Shown: positions 19,307 to 28,897 of the stretch, piece after piece
How the letters are laid out: the number at the start of each line of letters is the position of its first letter
Numbering within the stretch: the stretch's first letter is position 1
NCBI GenBank assembly: GCA_015067635.1
Contig: SVMA01000004.1
Coordinates: 1-64,000 of the forward strand
DNA length: 64,000 nt
Direction: 5' to 3'
Source of the DNA: Oscillospiraceae bacterium
GTDB lineage: Bacteria > Bacillota > Clostridia > Oscillospirales > Oscillospiraceae
Program-made: the position numbers and the translations under genes
The notes under the pieces: model-generated
Database searches by the model: none
Told to the model about the DNA's origin: nothing
Seen by the model: only the letters and a program-made list of their open reading frames with translations

Positions 19307-19319
19307 CTTCCGAAGCATC

Positions 19320-19434
19320 TTGGCTCCCCTTGTCAGGGGAGCTGTCAGCGGATCAGGCTGACTGAGGGGTAGTCGTCTCTCCCCCAGTCACGCTTTGTAA
19401 GCGTGACAGCCCCCTCGTCAGAGGGGGCCAAGCA
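19320..19434. repeat. Palindromic MITE-like repeat, family A (copy 1)
   Basis: Ends CTTGGCTCCCCTTGTCAGGGG and CCCCCTCGTCAGAGGGGGCCAAG form imperfect terminal inverted repeats; TCTCTCCCCCAGTCACGCTTTGTAAGCGTGAC core. Confidence 0.75.
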
Positions 19435-19489
19435 GGTGGCACCACAGTATTTCCATTGCATTTCTATTTCTTCGAAAAGAGGTAAATTT

Positions 19490-20089
19490 ATGAAAAGTTA
19501 TACCCTGAAAAAAGTTAACGGCGCGCCGAATTGGGCAGAAATTCCCACTCTGCAAATGGATGTGGTTTATAATCCTGCGGACGTGAGTGCCTGGGGACAG
19601 CTTTGCTGGGACGACACCGGAATTTACGTCCATCTGCAGGCCCGCGAAGCAAATATCCGGGACGAGGTGCGGGATCTGCTGGGCGGCATCTGTGAGGACA
19701 GCTGTCTGGAGTTCTTTATCCGTCCTACCGAGGCAATGTCCTATTTCAACATCGAATTTAACCCCGGCTGTAATGTCTATCTGGGCTTTGCAACCAGCCG
19801 ACACGATATCGTACGGCTGATCCCCAAGGACCACATGGAGCTGCTGCAGCCCCACGCAAACCGGACGGAGGATGGCTGGGAGATTTTCTACCACATTCCC
19901 TTCACCTTTATCCGGCGGTTCTTCCCGGACTTCACCCCCAGAGAGGGCTGGCAGTTTTACGGCAACTGCTACAAATGCGGTGACGCCACCGCACATCCAC
20001 ACCATTTCGCCTGGAACGAGGTGCAGCCGGGTGTGCTGGATTTCCACTGTCCCGCCTATTTCGGCCGCATGATCCTGGGCGGCGAATAA
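19490..20089 (+). CDS. Standalone CBM9-like carbohydrate-binding domain protein
   Basis: Translation resembles CBM9 beta-sandwich proteins: LCWDDTGIYVHLQARE, EDSCLEFFIRP, GWEIFYHIPFTFI; ATG at 19490. Confidence 0.65.
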   Translation: MKSYTLKKVNGAPNWAEIPTLQMDVVYNPADVSAWGQLCWDDTGIYVHLQAREANIRDEVRDLLGGICEDSCLEFFIRPTEAMSYFNIEFNPGCNVYLGFATSRHDIVRLIPKDHMELLQPHANRTEDGWEIFYHIPFTFIRRFFPDFTPREGWQFYGNCYKCGDATAHPHHFAWNEVQPGVLDFHCPAYFGRMILGGE

Positions 20090-20097
20090 CGAATTTT

Positions 20098-20130
20098 CTC
20101 CCTGTGTACACTCCGTACACAGGGAGCTTT
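20098..20130 (+). terminator. Intrinsic terminator
   Basis: CTCCCTGTGTAC-N5-GTACACAGGGAG-CTTTTC. Confidence 0.85.
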
Positions 20131-20157
20131 TCTCGACAAAAAGATATCGATAAATAT

Positions 20158-20186
20158 TTGACAAATAACACCTTTCCCATTATAAT
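20158..20186 (+). promoter_or_regulatory. Consensus sigma-A promoter for the oxidoreductase pair
   Basis: TTGACA-N17-TATAAT, exact consensus. Confidence 0.9.
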
Positions 20187-20242
20187 AAAGCAGTTGGGCT
20201 TTGGCCTTTTTATGAAATGCTACCGGAAAGAAGGTTTTACTT

Positions 20243-21097
20243 ATGTTTCAAATCGTTCGCAAAAAGGAACTGAATTCTGCCGTCACCCTGATGGATATTC
20301 AGGCGCCCTTTATCTCCAAAAAGGCCCGGGCCGGTCAGTTCATCATTTTCCGTATTGACGAGCAGGGTGAACGGGTGCCGCTGACCATTGCCGGCTATGA
20401 CCGGGAAAAGGGTACTGTCACCATTATTTTCCAGAAGGTGGGCTTCGCCACCAAGGCATTGGGCAGTCTGAACGAGGGAGATTATATCCGGGATTTCGTC
20501 GGTCCTCTGGGCAAACCCACCCCTGTGGAAGGCAAAAAGAAGGTCTGCGTGGTTGGCGGCGGTGTTGGCTGTGCCATTGCACTCCCCTCTGCCGCTGCTT
20601 TTAAGGAAGCCGGTGCAGAGGTCACTGTCATCGTTGGCTTCCGCAGCAAGGATATCGTCATTCTGGAAGAGGAGTTCCGGGCTGTGGCTGACAATCTGAT
20701 CATGATGACGGATGACGGCACCTACGGCCGTCACGGTCTGGTGACCCAGCCTTTGCAGGAAATGCTGGAAAAGGGTGAAACCTTTGATGAGGTGCTGGCA
20801 ATCGGTCCCGTACCCATGATGAAATTCGTATGTAAGACCACCGAGCCCTTCGGTGTCCACACCTCCGTGTCCCTGAACCCCATCATGGTCGATGGTACCG
20901 GAATGTGCGGCGGCTGTCGGGTAACTGTGGGCGGAGAAACCAAGTTCGCCTGTGTGGACGGTCCGGAATTTGACGGTCATAAAGTGGACTTTGCCGAGCT
21001 GATGAGCCGCAACAGTCTGTACCGTGACCGGGAAGCCGAAGTAAGCGAGAAACATACCTGCCGCATGGAAGCCATGGGCAAGCAGCTGATTAAATAA
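20243..21097 (+). CDS. Sulfide/dihydroorotate dehydrogenase-like FAD/NAD(P)-binding protein (NfnA/SudB-like small subunit)
   Basis: FAD/NAD reductase fold VCVVGGGVGCAIALP; C-terminal 2Fe-2S CGGCRVTVGGETKFACVDGPEF. Confidence 0.85.
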   Translation: MFQIVRKKELNSAVTLMDIQAPFISKKARAGQFIIFRIDEQGERVPLTIAGYDREKGTVTIIFQKVGFATKALGSLNEGDYIRDFVGPLGKPTPVEGKKKVCVVGGGVGCAIALPSAAAFKEAGAEVTVIVGFRSKDIVILEEEFRAVADNLIMMTDDGTYGRHGLVTQPLQEMLEKGETFDEVLAIGPVPMMKFVCKTTEPFGVHTSVSLNPIMVDGTGMCGGCRVTVGGETKFACVDGPEFDGHKVDFAELMSRNSLYRDREAEVSEKHTCRMEAMGKQLIK

Positions 21098-21110
21098 GGA
21101 GGGTCAAGCA

Positions 21111-22493
21111 ATGGCAAATATGTCTTTAACCAAAATTCCCATGCCTGAGCAGGACCCCAAGGTGCGTGCAAGAAACTTTAAGGAAGTTACCTTAGGCTAT
21201 ACCGCAGAAATGGCAATAGAGGAAGCAAACCGCTGTCTGGGCTGTAAGAATCCCAAGTGCGTGGAAGGCTGTCCTGTCAATGTGCGGATCCCCGAGTTTA
21301 TCAAGAAGGTGCAGGAGGGTGATTTCAAGGCTGCTTATGAGATCGTTACCTCTACCAATGCCCTTCCTGCCCTGTCCGGCAGAGTTTGTCCTCAGGAGAC
21401 CCAATGTGAAAGCAAATGCGTGCGGGGTATCAAGGGCGAGCCTGTTGCCATTGGTCGGCTGGAACGCTTTGTTGCCGACTGGTATCGGGAAAATGTGAAT
21501 GCCATGCCGGAAAAAACCGCTTCCAACGGCATCGAGGTGGCTGTTGTGGGTTCCGGTCCTGCCGGTATGACTGCCGCTTCCGATCTGGCGAAAATGGGCT
21601 ATCAGGTCACCATGTTTGAAGCCCTGCACACTGCCGGCGGCGTTCTGGTATACGGCATTCCCGAATTCCGTCTGCCCAAGGCTATCGTAGCCAACGAAAT
21701 CACCAAGCTGGAAGCGCAGGGTGTCAAGGTGATGACCAACATGGTCATCGGACGGGTGCTTACCATTGATGAGCTGTTTGAAATGGGCTTCAAGGCTGTA
21801 TTTGTGGGCTCCGGTGCAGGTCTGCCCATGTTTATGAACATCCCCGGCGAAAGCCTGAAGGGTGTCATGTCCGCCAATGAATACCTGACCCGTACCAATC
21901 TCATGAAGGCCTATGACGAAGCTTACGACACGCCCATCATCAAGTCCAAAAATGTGGCTGTGGTTGGCGGTGGCAATGTGGCCATGGATGCCGCCCGCTG
22001 TGCCATGCGTTTGGGTGCGGAAAACGTGTATGTGGTATACCGCCGGGGTGAAGCAGAAATGCCTGCCCGTCTGGAAGAACAGCATCACGCCAAGGAAGAG
22101 GGAATTATATTCCGGACACTGTGCAATCCCGTGGAGATTCTGGGTGACGAAAACGGTCGGGTTTGCGGTATGAAGTGTATCCGCATGGAGCTGGGAGAGC
22201 CGGATGCTTCCGGTCGCCGCCGCCCCATTGAGGTGGAAGGCAGTGAATTTATCCTGGACGTGGATACCGTCATCATGAGTCTGGGTACCAGCCCCAATCC
22301 TCTGATCCGTTCCACCACTCCCGGTCTGGACACCAACAGGAAGGGCTGTCTGATCGTCAACGAGGACGAGATGACCACCCGGGAAGGCGTGTTTGCCGGC
22401 GGTGATGCTGTCACCGGTGCGGCTACCGTTATTCTGGCCATGGGTGCCGGTAAGAAGGGTGCCGCCGCAATCGATGCCTACTTAAAAAAGTAA
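21111..22493 (+). CDS. NADPH-dependent glutamate synthase-like oxidoreductase (GltA/NfnB/SudA-like)
   Basis: CLGCKNPKCVEGCPVNVRIPEF, VAVVGSGPAGMTAASDLAKMGYQVTMFEA, VFAGGDAVTGAATVILAMGAGKKGA. Confidence 0.88.
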   Translation: MANMSLTKIPMPEQDPKVRARNFKEVTLGYTAEMAIEEANRCLGCKNPKCVEGCPVNVRIPEFIKKVQEGDFKAAYEIVTSTNALPALSGRVCPQETQCESKCVRGIKGEPVAIGRLERFVADWYRENVNAMPEKTASNGIEVAVVGSGPAGMTAASDLAKMGYQVTMFEALHTAGGVLVYGIPEFRLPKAIVANEITKLEAQGVKVMTNMVIGRVLTIDELFEMGFKAVFVGSGAGLPMFMNIPGESLKGVMSANEYLTRTNLMKAYDEAYDTPIIKSKNVAVVGGGNVAMDAARCAMRLGAENVYVVYRRGEAEMPARLEEQHHAKEEGIIFRTLCNPVEILGDENGRVCGMKCIRMELGEPDASGRRRPIEVEGSEFILDVDTVIMSLGTSPNPLIRSTTPGLDTNRKGCLIVNEDEMTTREGVFAGGDAVTGAATVILAMGAGKKGAAAIDAYLKK

Positions 22494-22505
22494 TCCATAG
22501 ATTTT

Positions 22506-22537
22506 GGGTCTGTTACCTCCCGTAACAGACCCTTTTT
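22506..22537 (+). terminator. Intrinsic terminator
   Basis: GGGTCTGTTAC-CTCCC-GTAACAGACCC-TTTTT. Confidence 0.9.
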
Positions 22538-22549
22538 GCTACATTTTTC

Positions 22550-22578
22550 TTGCCTTTTGCGGAAAAAACCGATATAAT
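22550..22578 (+). promoter_or_regulatory. Predicted sigma-A promoter
   Basis: TTGCCT-N17-TATAAT. Confidence 0.75.
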
Positions 22579-22606
22579 ATGGTAAAAAGCTTAAAGGAGG
22601 ACCGTC

Positions 22607-23695
22607 ATGAGAGAAAAAAAGAACCAATACCGGAGTGTTATGCTGGGCTTGGCCGTGGGAGATGCCATGGGGCACACCGTGGACAACCGCACCCTGGCTG
22701 AAATCTGCAACGATTACGGTCCCAACGGTCTTTTGGGCTATGATCTGGTCAACGGCTATGCCGACGTCACCTCCTATACCCAGCTGGCTGCCTTTACTGC
22801 CAACGGTCTGCTCCTTGGCTTGACCCGCGGACAGCTTAAGGATCGCTTCTCCACCTTACTGCGCTGTATTACCCTTTCCCTAAAAGAATGGGGTCGCAGT
22901 CAGACCTTTTCTCTGCCGGAAAAGAATTACTGCTGGCTGTCCGGCGTGCCGGAAATGAAGCGGAAATTCTGCATGGATACCCGTATTTTGGATGCGCTGA
23001 GCAAGGAACCCCTGGGCTGTGTTGCCGCACCCCAATATAAATCCGACCATCCCGGTGCTTTGACCATGGTAGTTCCCATTTCCCTGATGGGAGAGGATTC
23101 CGGTCTGAACCAACGGGAGCTGAATCAACTGGGTGCAGAGGCAGTTGCCCTTACCCACGGAGAGACAGACACCATCCTTGCCGGTGCCGCACTTACCCAT
23201 CTGCTTTGTGCCCTGCTGGCAGAGCCGTCTGCTCTTTTTGCAGAGCAGGTACAGCAGACCATGGATGCGATTGCTCTCCAATTCGGCGGAGAATCCGGAA
23301 AACTCTATTCCCTTTTGCAGCAGGCGCTTATCCTTTCCGTCACACCGGACGTCGGTCCTATGGAAGCCATGGAGACTTTGGGCTGCCGCACCGCGGCAGA
23401 GGCTCTGGCCGGTGCCGTTTATGCCGTCGCTACCTGCGGACGGGATTTTGATGCAGCTATGATTACCGCCGTGAACCACTCCGGACGCAGTGCCGCCGTG
23501 GGCGCTTTGACCGGCAGTCTGCTGGGGGCGATTTTGGAAAATGACGCCCTGCCGGACTTCTATTTGGAAAGTCTGGAACCCACAGGAACCCTGACGGAGT
23601 TGGCAGATGATATGACTTTGGGCTTTTCCAACATGGTGGGCAGAAGCCTGTTTGATATGGATTGGGACCGAAAATACTTGTCTATTGGCGGATAA
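22607..23695 (+). CDS. ADP-ribosylglycohydrolase-family protein, predicted degenerate metal site
   Basis: GLAVGDAMGHTVD N-terminal motif retained; TSYTQLA in place of TDDTQMA; NHSGRSAAVGALTG in place of NxGGDxDTxxAxxG. Confidence 0.7.
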   Translation: MREKKNQYRSVMLGLAVGDAMGHTVDNRTLAEICNDYGPNGLLGYDLVNGYADVTSYTQLAAFTANGLLLGLTRGQLKDRFSTLLRCITLSLKEWGRSQTFSLPEKNYCWLSGVPEMKRKFCMDTRILDALSKEPLGCVAAPQYKSDHPGALTMVVPISLMGEDSGLNQRELNQLGAEAVALTHGETDTILAGAALTHLLCALLAEPSALFAEQVQQTMDAIALQFGGESGKLYSLLQQALILSVTPDVGPMEAMETLGCRTAAEALAGAVYAVATCGRDFDAAMITAVNHSGRSAAVGALTGSLLGAILENDALPDFYLESLEPTGTLTELADDMTLGFSNMVGRSLFDMDWDRKYLSIGG

Positions 23696-23731
23696 AATCG
23701 GAAAAACGCAGTTTTTTTCGGAAAAAAGGGG

Positions 23732-23760
23732 TTGCATTTCTTAAAAAAAGGTGATATAAT
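23732..23760 (+). promoter_or_regulatory. Predicted sigma-A promoter of rimP-nusA operon
   Basis: TTGCAT-N17-TATAAT. Confidence 0.8.
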
Positions 23761-23784
23761 CCCACTGTAAAGATGTTTGACTGT

Positions 23785-23820
23785 TAGGAGAGAGGGGCTA
23801 GCCCCTCTCTCTTTCCTTAT
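23785..23820 (+). promoter_or_regulatory. Leader hairpin (candidate attenuator) of rimP-nusA operon
   Basis: AGGAGAGAGGGGCTAGCCCCTCTCTCTTTCCTT: near-perfect palindrome followed by a weak U tract, between promoter and rimP. Confidence 0.6.
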
Positions 23821-23838
23821 GAAAAAAGGAGGTATGCT

Positions 23839-24291
23839 ATGAAAGTAACCGATTTGGTTGCAGAGTTTTCCAAGCCCATCGTGGAGGCCCACGGGTGCTC
23901 TTTATGGGACGTGGAATATGTCCGGGAAGGCTCGGAACGTTTTTTGCGGCTGTATATTGAAAAAGAAGGCGGCATCGACATCTCTGACTGTGAAGCGATT
24001 TCCCGGGCGGTGGATCCCATTTTGGATGAGAAGGACCCCATTGCGGAATCCTATCATTTTGAGGTGTGTTCCGCCGGTTTGGAACGGAAGCTGACCCGTC
24101 CTGCTGATTTTGCCCGATTCCTGGGTAGTCCCGTCATGGTGAAGCTGTACCGTCCCCGCAACGGTCTGAAGGAGATTCCCGGTGTGCTCCGGGGTTACGA
24201 CGAGGGACGCGTCACCGTGGAAGCCGGCAAAGAAACCGTTACCTTTGAAAAATCCGAGGTCGCCATGGTGCGTCTTCGTGTAGAATTTTAA
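23839..24291 (+). CDS. rimP: Ribosome maturation factor RimP
   Basis: LWDVEYVREGSERFLRLYIEKEGGIDISDCEAISRAVDPILDE; upstream of nusA. Confidence 0.93.
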   Translation: MKVTDLVAEFSKPIVEAHGCSLWDVEYVREGSERFLRLYIEKEGGIDISDCEAISRAVDPILDEKDPIAESYHFEVCSAGLERKLTRPADFARFLGSPVMVKLYRPRNGLKEIPGVLRGYDEGRVTVEAGKETVTFEKSEVAMVRLRVEF

Positions 24292-24332
24292 GAAACATAT
24301 TATTTCATAGATATAGGAGGAATTTAACGACA

Positions 24333-25442
24333 ATGGCACAGAGAAGAACAAAGAAAAACGATGCTCCAAAAATTGACATCGGCGCAGAGATCTTTGCAAG
24401 TCTGCGGGATCTGGAAAAGCTCAAGGGCATCAGCGTGGATTACATGGTGGAGCGCTTGAAACAGGCTATGGCCAACGCCTATCGTAAGGATCGGGAAGAT
24501 CATCGGGATATCCCCGCCGAAAATGTGGTGGTGGATCTGAGTGAGGACGGTCTGTTTATGTATCAGGTCAAGACCGTTGTTGAAGAGGTGGAGGATTCCG
24601 CCCTGGAGATCCATATCGATGCCGCAAAGAACATCAACCCTGACCTTCGGGTGGGTGACAATGTGAGTATCCCCGTTGACATTCAGAAATTCGGCCGCAT
24701 CGCCGCACAGACTGCCAAGCAGGTGGTCATTCAGGGCATTCGTGAGGCGGAACGCGGAGTCGTTTATGAAAACTACTCCTCCAAAACTCAGGAGCTTCTT
24801 ACCGGCACCGTTCTTCGGGTGGATCCCGATGGCGGCGACATGATCGTCACTGTGGGTCAGGGCACAGAACAGCACAATGCAGTGCTCCGCGCCACTGAGC
24901 AGATTCCCGGTGAGGTTTATTTGCCCGGCGATCTGATTCGTGTGTATGTGCTGGAGGCACGGCAGGGTGCCCGTTCTACCAATGTGTACGTTTCCCGTAC
25001 CCATCCTAACGTGGTGCGCCGTCTGTTTGAGTTGGAAACTCCCGAAATTGCAGAGGGTCAGGTAGAGATCCGCAACATTGCCCGGGAAGCCGGTTCCCGT
25101 TCCAAGATGGCCGTCCGTGCCACCATGGAGGGCGTGGATCCCGTTGGCGCCTGCGTCGGTCCCCGTGGCGGCCGTGTAAGTGCTGTGGTGGAAGAGCTGC
25201 GCGGTGAAAAGATCGATATCGTGGTGTGGTCCGAGGACCCCTGCGAATACGTACGGGCCGCTTTGAGCCCTGCGGATGTGATTTCCGTGGAGCTGATTCC
25301 CGGTCAAAAGAACGCCTGCCGTGTGCTGGTTCCGGATGATCAGCTGAGTCTGGCCATCGGCAAGGAAGGTCAAAACGCCCGTCTGGCGGCGCGTCTGACC
25401 GGCTTTAAGATCGATATTAAGCCTGTTTCTCAGGCAGAGTAA
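24333..25442 (+). CDS. nusA: Transcription termination/antitermination protein NusA
   Basis: S1/KH layout; VGACVGPRGGRVSAVVEELRGEKIDIV, QLSLAIGKEGQNARLAARLTGFKIDI. Confidence 0.97.
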   Translation: MAQRRTKKNDAPKIDIGAEIFASLRDLEKLKGISVDYMVERLKQAMANAYRKDREDHRDIPAENVVVDLSEDGLFMYQVKTVVEEVEDSALEIHIDAAKNINPDLRVGDNVSIPVDIQKFGRIAAQTAKQVVIQGIREAERGVVYENYSSKTQELLTGTVLRVDPDGGDMIVTVGQGTEQHNAVLRATEQIPGEVYLPGDLIRVYVLEARQGARSTNVYVSRTHPNVVRRLFELETPEIAEGQVEIRNIAREAGSRSKMAVRATMEGVDPVGACVGPRGGRVSAVVEELRGEKIDIVVWSEDPCEYVRAALSPADVISVELIPGQKNACRVLVPDDQLSLAIGKEGQNARLAARLTGFKIDIKPVSQAE

Positions 25443-25469
25443 TCATTATTTCGTTGCAAATTGCGGCGC

Positions 25470-25605
25470 AGCCGCCTTGCCTCCCTCTGACGAGGGAGGT
25501 GGCAAAAATCTTTGATTTTTGACGGAAGGAGAGATTTTTCAGTCTTTTCTCTCCCCCAGTCGGCCCGTTCGGCTGACGGTCCCCTCCTCAGAGGGGGCCA
25601 AGGTG
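25470..25605. repeat. Palindromic MITE-like repeat, family A (copy 2), inside nusA operon
   Basis: CCGCCTTGCCTCCCTCTGACGAGGGAGGTGGCAAAAATCTTTGATTTTTG... CCCCTCCTCAGAGGGGGCCAAGG; the first 50 nt are shared with the copy near 49550. Confidence 0.82.
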
Positions 25606-25639
25606 TTGCTTGCAATGATAATTAGAAGGAGGCAGCATA

Positions 25640-25912
25640 ATGCAAAAGAAAATTCCCCAGCGGCAATGTATGGGCTGCCGGGAACGAAAAGAAAAAAGAG
25701 CCATGATCCGTGTGGTGCGTTGCACCGACGGAGATATCCGTTTGGATTTTTCCGGCAAGCTGAATGGACGGGGCGCCTATGTTTGTCCGGACTTGAATTG
25801 CCTTGCAAAGGCAAAAAAAAGCCGATCCCTGGAGCGATGCCTGGAAACCCCCATTCCCGAGGAGGTTTATAACCGTCTGGAAAAGGAAATGGAGGGAGGC
25901 TCTCTTGGATAA
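25640..25912 (+). CDS. ylxR: YlxR family protein (RnpM)
   Basis: QRQCMGCRERKEKRAMIRVVR and GRGAYVCPDLNCLAKA. Confidence 0.92.
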   Translation: MQKKIPQRQCMGCRERKEKRAMIRVVRCTDGDIRLDFSGKLNGRGAYVCPDLNCLAKAKKSRSLERCLETPIPEEVYNRLEKEMEGGSLG

Positions 25913-26336
25913 AGCGCTTACCTATCTGGCATTGGCCAGAAAAGCAGGGTTTGCGGAATTGGGAGAAGAACCGGTGGGTGCAGCCGCCAGATTGGGTCAT
26001 GCCCGTTTGCTGCTGGTAGCCGCGGATGCATCCGAGCACACCTGGCGCCGTGCCGTGAGCTTTGTCTCCGGAACCCGTCAGCAGCTGCTTCGGCTCCCTT
26101 ATTCCAAGGACGAGATGGGTTTTGCCATTGGTCGCACCAGTCTGGCAGTTGCCGCCATTACCGATGCAGGTATTGCAAAGGCACTGGTGGAGGCCCTTGA
26201 CAACCCTCAGCACAAAGCTATTCTTTCTGTGCTGGAGGATATGGCCGCACAGGCAAAGCAGCGGCAAAAGGAAGCCAAAGCCCATGCGCGAAACAGACGT
26301 CTGGGAAAAGGCAAGCCCGTAAAGAAGGAACATTGA
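25905..26336 (+). CDS. L7Ae-family ribosomal protein (YlxQ-like)
   Basis: TTG start at 25905 overlapping ylxR stop; [44 protein letters not shown]; position between ylxR and infB. Confidence 0.82.
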   Translation: MDKALTYLALARKAGFAELGEEPVGAAARLGHARLLLVAADASEHTWRRAVSFVSGTRQQLLRLPYSKDEMGFAIGRTSLAVAAITDAGIAKALVEALDNPQHKAILSVLEDMAAQAKQRQKEAKAHARNRRLGKGKPVKKEH

Positions 26337-26358
26337 TTTTGGAGGTGCAGTTGAATAT

Positions 26359-28698
26359 ATGAGTATTGAAGTGAAGTATCGTATAAAGGAAGTGGCCGCG
26401 GATTTCGGCATGGCTTCCAAGGAAATAACAGAGATTATCGCCATATATGGCGATAAGCCCAAATCTCCCACCCAGGCATTGACCGGAGAGGAATTAAATG
26501 TGCTGTTCGATCACTTGACCCAGCACAATCAGATCTCCTCTTTGGAGGTGGTATTTGCCGTACAGCCCAAGCCGGCTCCTGTCAAGGAGGAACCCAAGGC
26601 TGAGCCGAAGCCGGAGGGAAAGCCGGCACAGAAGACCAAGCCTGCCGCCACTCCCGCGCAGCCGGCTTCCCAACAGAATACAAAGCCCGTAAAACCGGCA
26701 GAGCCGGAACGGAAGCGGGAACGCCGCGTGGTGGATACCTCCGCTGTGCAGGTGAACACCAACCGCTTTGCTGACGTGGATAATCTGGTTTCCGAAAAGG
26801 TGCAGAATTATCAGGGCGGTAAGCAGAAGTTCGGCGGCAAAAAGGGCAAGGAACAAGGCAAGAAGGAAAATAAGTTTAAGGGCAACAAGTCCCGCAACGA
26901 AGAGCAGGAAAAGCTGCGCAGACTCCAGATGGAAGTGGCGCGCAAAGCCCCTGTTACCGTCAAGATCCCTGACGAGATCACTGTCGGTGAGCTGGCCAGC
27001 CGGATGAAAAAGACTGCCGGTGATGTCATTAAGCTTTTGATGAAAAACGGCATCATGGCCGGTATTAACCAGACCATTGATTTCGATACCGCAGAATATG
27101 TGGCCACCGAAATGGGCTGTAAGGTGGAAAAGGAAATCACCGTCACCATTGAGGAACGCCTCATTGAGGATCACGAAGACACCGCAGAGGAATTGGTCAC
27201 TCGTGCTCCTGTGGTAGTGGTCATGGGTCACGTCGACCACGGCAAAACCTCTACCCTGGATGCCATTCGGAAGACCTCCGTCACTGCCGGTGAGGCCGGC
27301 GGCATCACCCAGCACATCGGTGCATATACCGTGGACGTCAACGGCAACATGGTGACCTTCCTGGATACCCCCGGTCACGCCGCCTTTACTTCCATGCGTG
27401 CCCGTGGTGCAAAGAGCACCGATATCGCCATTTTGGTGGTTGCCGCGGACGACGGCATCATGCCCCAGACTGTGGAATCCATTAACCACGCCAAGGCCGC
27501 AGAAGTGCCTATCATCGTTGCTATCAACAAGATGGATAAGCCCACAGCAAATCCTGACAGGATCAAGGAACAGCTGACTCATTACGATCTGATTCCCGAG
27601 GAATGGGGCGGCGAGACCGTCATCGTTCCCATCTCCGCCAAGACCGGCATGGGTCTGGACGATTTGTTGGAAATGGTCATTCTGACTGCCGAAGTGCAGG
27701 AGCTGAAGGCCAATCCCAACCGCCGTGCCAAGGGTACGGTTATTGAAGCCCGTCTGGATAAGACCCGCGGTCCTATTGCCACATTGCTGGTGCAAAACGG
27801 CACACTGAATCAGGGCGATATCGTGATTGCCGGTACTGCCGTAGGCCGTGTACGTGTGATGACCAACGATAAGGGTCGCACCGTTAAGACTGCCGGTCCC
27901 TCCGTTCCTGTGGAGATTACCGGTTTGGCTGAGGTTCCCGCACCCGGTGACGAATTCAACGCCGTTGCGGATGAGCGCATGGCAAGAGAGCTGGTGGAAC
28001 AGCGGAAGCAGGCACAGAAGGATGCCGCTGCAAACGCAATGAGCAAGGTCACCTTGGACAACCTCTTTGCAAGAATGCAGGAGGGTCAAATGAAGGAGCT
28101 GCCCCTGATCGTCAAGGCAGACGTACAGGGCTCCGCAGAGGCCTTGAAGGCCTCTCTGGAAAAGATTTCCAACGAAGAGGTTCGGGTCAAGGTCATCCAC
28201 ACCGGTGTGGGTGCGATCAATGAGAGCGATCTTTTGCTGGCTTCCACTGCCGGTGCGATCATCGTGGGCTTTAACGTCCGTCCCGACGCCAGCACCCAGG
28301 CAAACGCCCAGAGAACAGAAGTGGATATGCGGTTCTACCGTGTCATTTATGACGCCATCGACGAAATCGAAGCAGCCATGAAGGGTATGCTGGCACCTAA
28401 GTTCGAGGAAGTGGTCATCGGTCACGCTGAGGTGCGTATGACGTATAAGGTATCCTCCGTGGGTACGGTCTGCGGCTGTATGGTCAAGGACGGCAAGATC
28501 ACACGGGATGCTCAGGTGCGTGTGCTGCGTGACAGCATCGTCATTCATGAAGGCACTGTGGGCTCCTTGCAGCGGTTTAAGGATGCTGTCAAGGAAGTCA
28601 CCGCCGGCTATGAGTGCGGTATGAGCATCGAAAAGTTTAACGACCTCAAGGAAGGCGACGTTTTCGAATGCTTCGCCATGCAGGAAATTAAACAGTAA
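26359..28698 (+). CDS. infB: Translation initiation factor IF-2
   Basis: [45 protein letters not shown]. Confidence 0.97.
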   Translation: MSIEVKYRIKEVAADFGMASKEITEIIAIYGDKPKSPTQALTGEELNVLFDHLTQHNQISSLEVVFAVQPKPAPVKEEPKAEPKPEGKPAQKTKPAATPAQPASQQNTKPVKPAEPERKRERRVVDTSAVQVNTNRFADVDNLVSEKVQNYQGGKQKFGGKKGKEQGKKENKFKGNKSRNEEQEKLRRLQMEVARKAPVTVKIPDEITVGELASRMKKTAGDVIKLLMKNGIMAGINQTIDFDTAEYVATEMGCKVEKEITVTIEERLIEDHEDTAEELVTRAPVVVVMGHVDHGKTSTLDAIRKTSVTAGEAGGITQHIGAYTVDVNGNMVTFLDTPGHAAFTSMRARGAKSTDIAILVVAADDGIMPQTVESINHAKAAEVPIIVAINKMDKPTANPDRIKEQLTHYDLIPEEWGGETVIVPISAKTGMGLDDLLEMVILTAEVQELKANPNRRAKGTVIEARLDKTRGPIATLLVQNGTLNQGDIVIAGTAVGRVRVMTNDKGRTVKTAGPSVPVEITGLAEVPAPGDEFNAVADERMARELVEQRKQAQKDAAANAMSKVTLDNLFARMQEGQMKELPLIVKADVQGSAEALKASLEKISNEEVRVKVIHTGVGAINESDLLLASTAGAIIVGFNVRPDASTQANAQRTEVDMRFYRVIYDAIDEIEAAMKGMLAPKFEEVVIGHAEVRMTYKVSSVGTVCGCMVKDGKITRDAQVRVLRDSIVIHEGTVGSLQRFKDAVKEVTAGYECGMSIEKFNDLKEGDVFECFAMQEIKQ

Positions 28699-28704
28699 TT
28701 TTCC

Positions 28705-28872
28705 AAAGCCTTCCCCTGGGGGGAAGGTGGCCAAGCAAAGCGAGGTCGGATGAGGGTAGTTACGGCGGCACTGCCGCCTGAATCTTAAAACTGTTTTGCC
28801 GCACTGCGTGCGGGTTTCTCCCTCATCCGTCACCACCTGTCGGCGGTGACACCTTCCCCCAGAGGGAGGCTT
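28705..28872. repeat. Palindromic repeat, family B, between infB and rbfA
   Basis: GCCTTCCCCTGGGGGGAAGGTGGCC... GGATGAGGG ... CCCTCATCC ... CACCTTCCCCCAGAGGGAGGC, nested inverted repeats. Confidence 0.75.
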
Positions 28873-28897
28873 AACTACTACAAAAGGAGGCTATCTT

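Noticed and set aside
26494-28836. 780-aa minus-strand ORF opposite infB
   Set aside because: Shadow ORF produced by codon bias of infB; low-complexity His/Gly/Leu-rich translation without recognisable domains.
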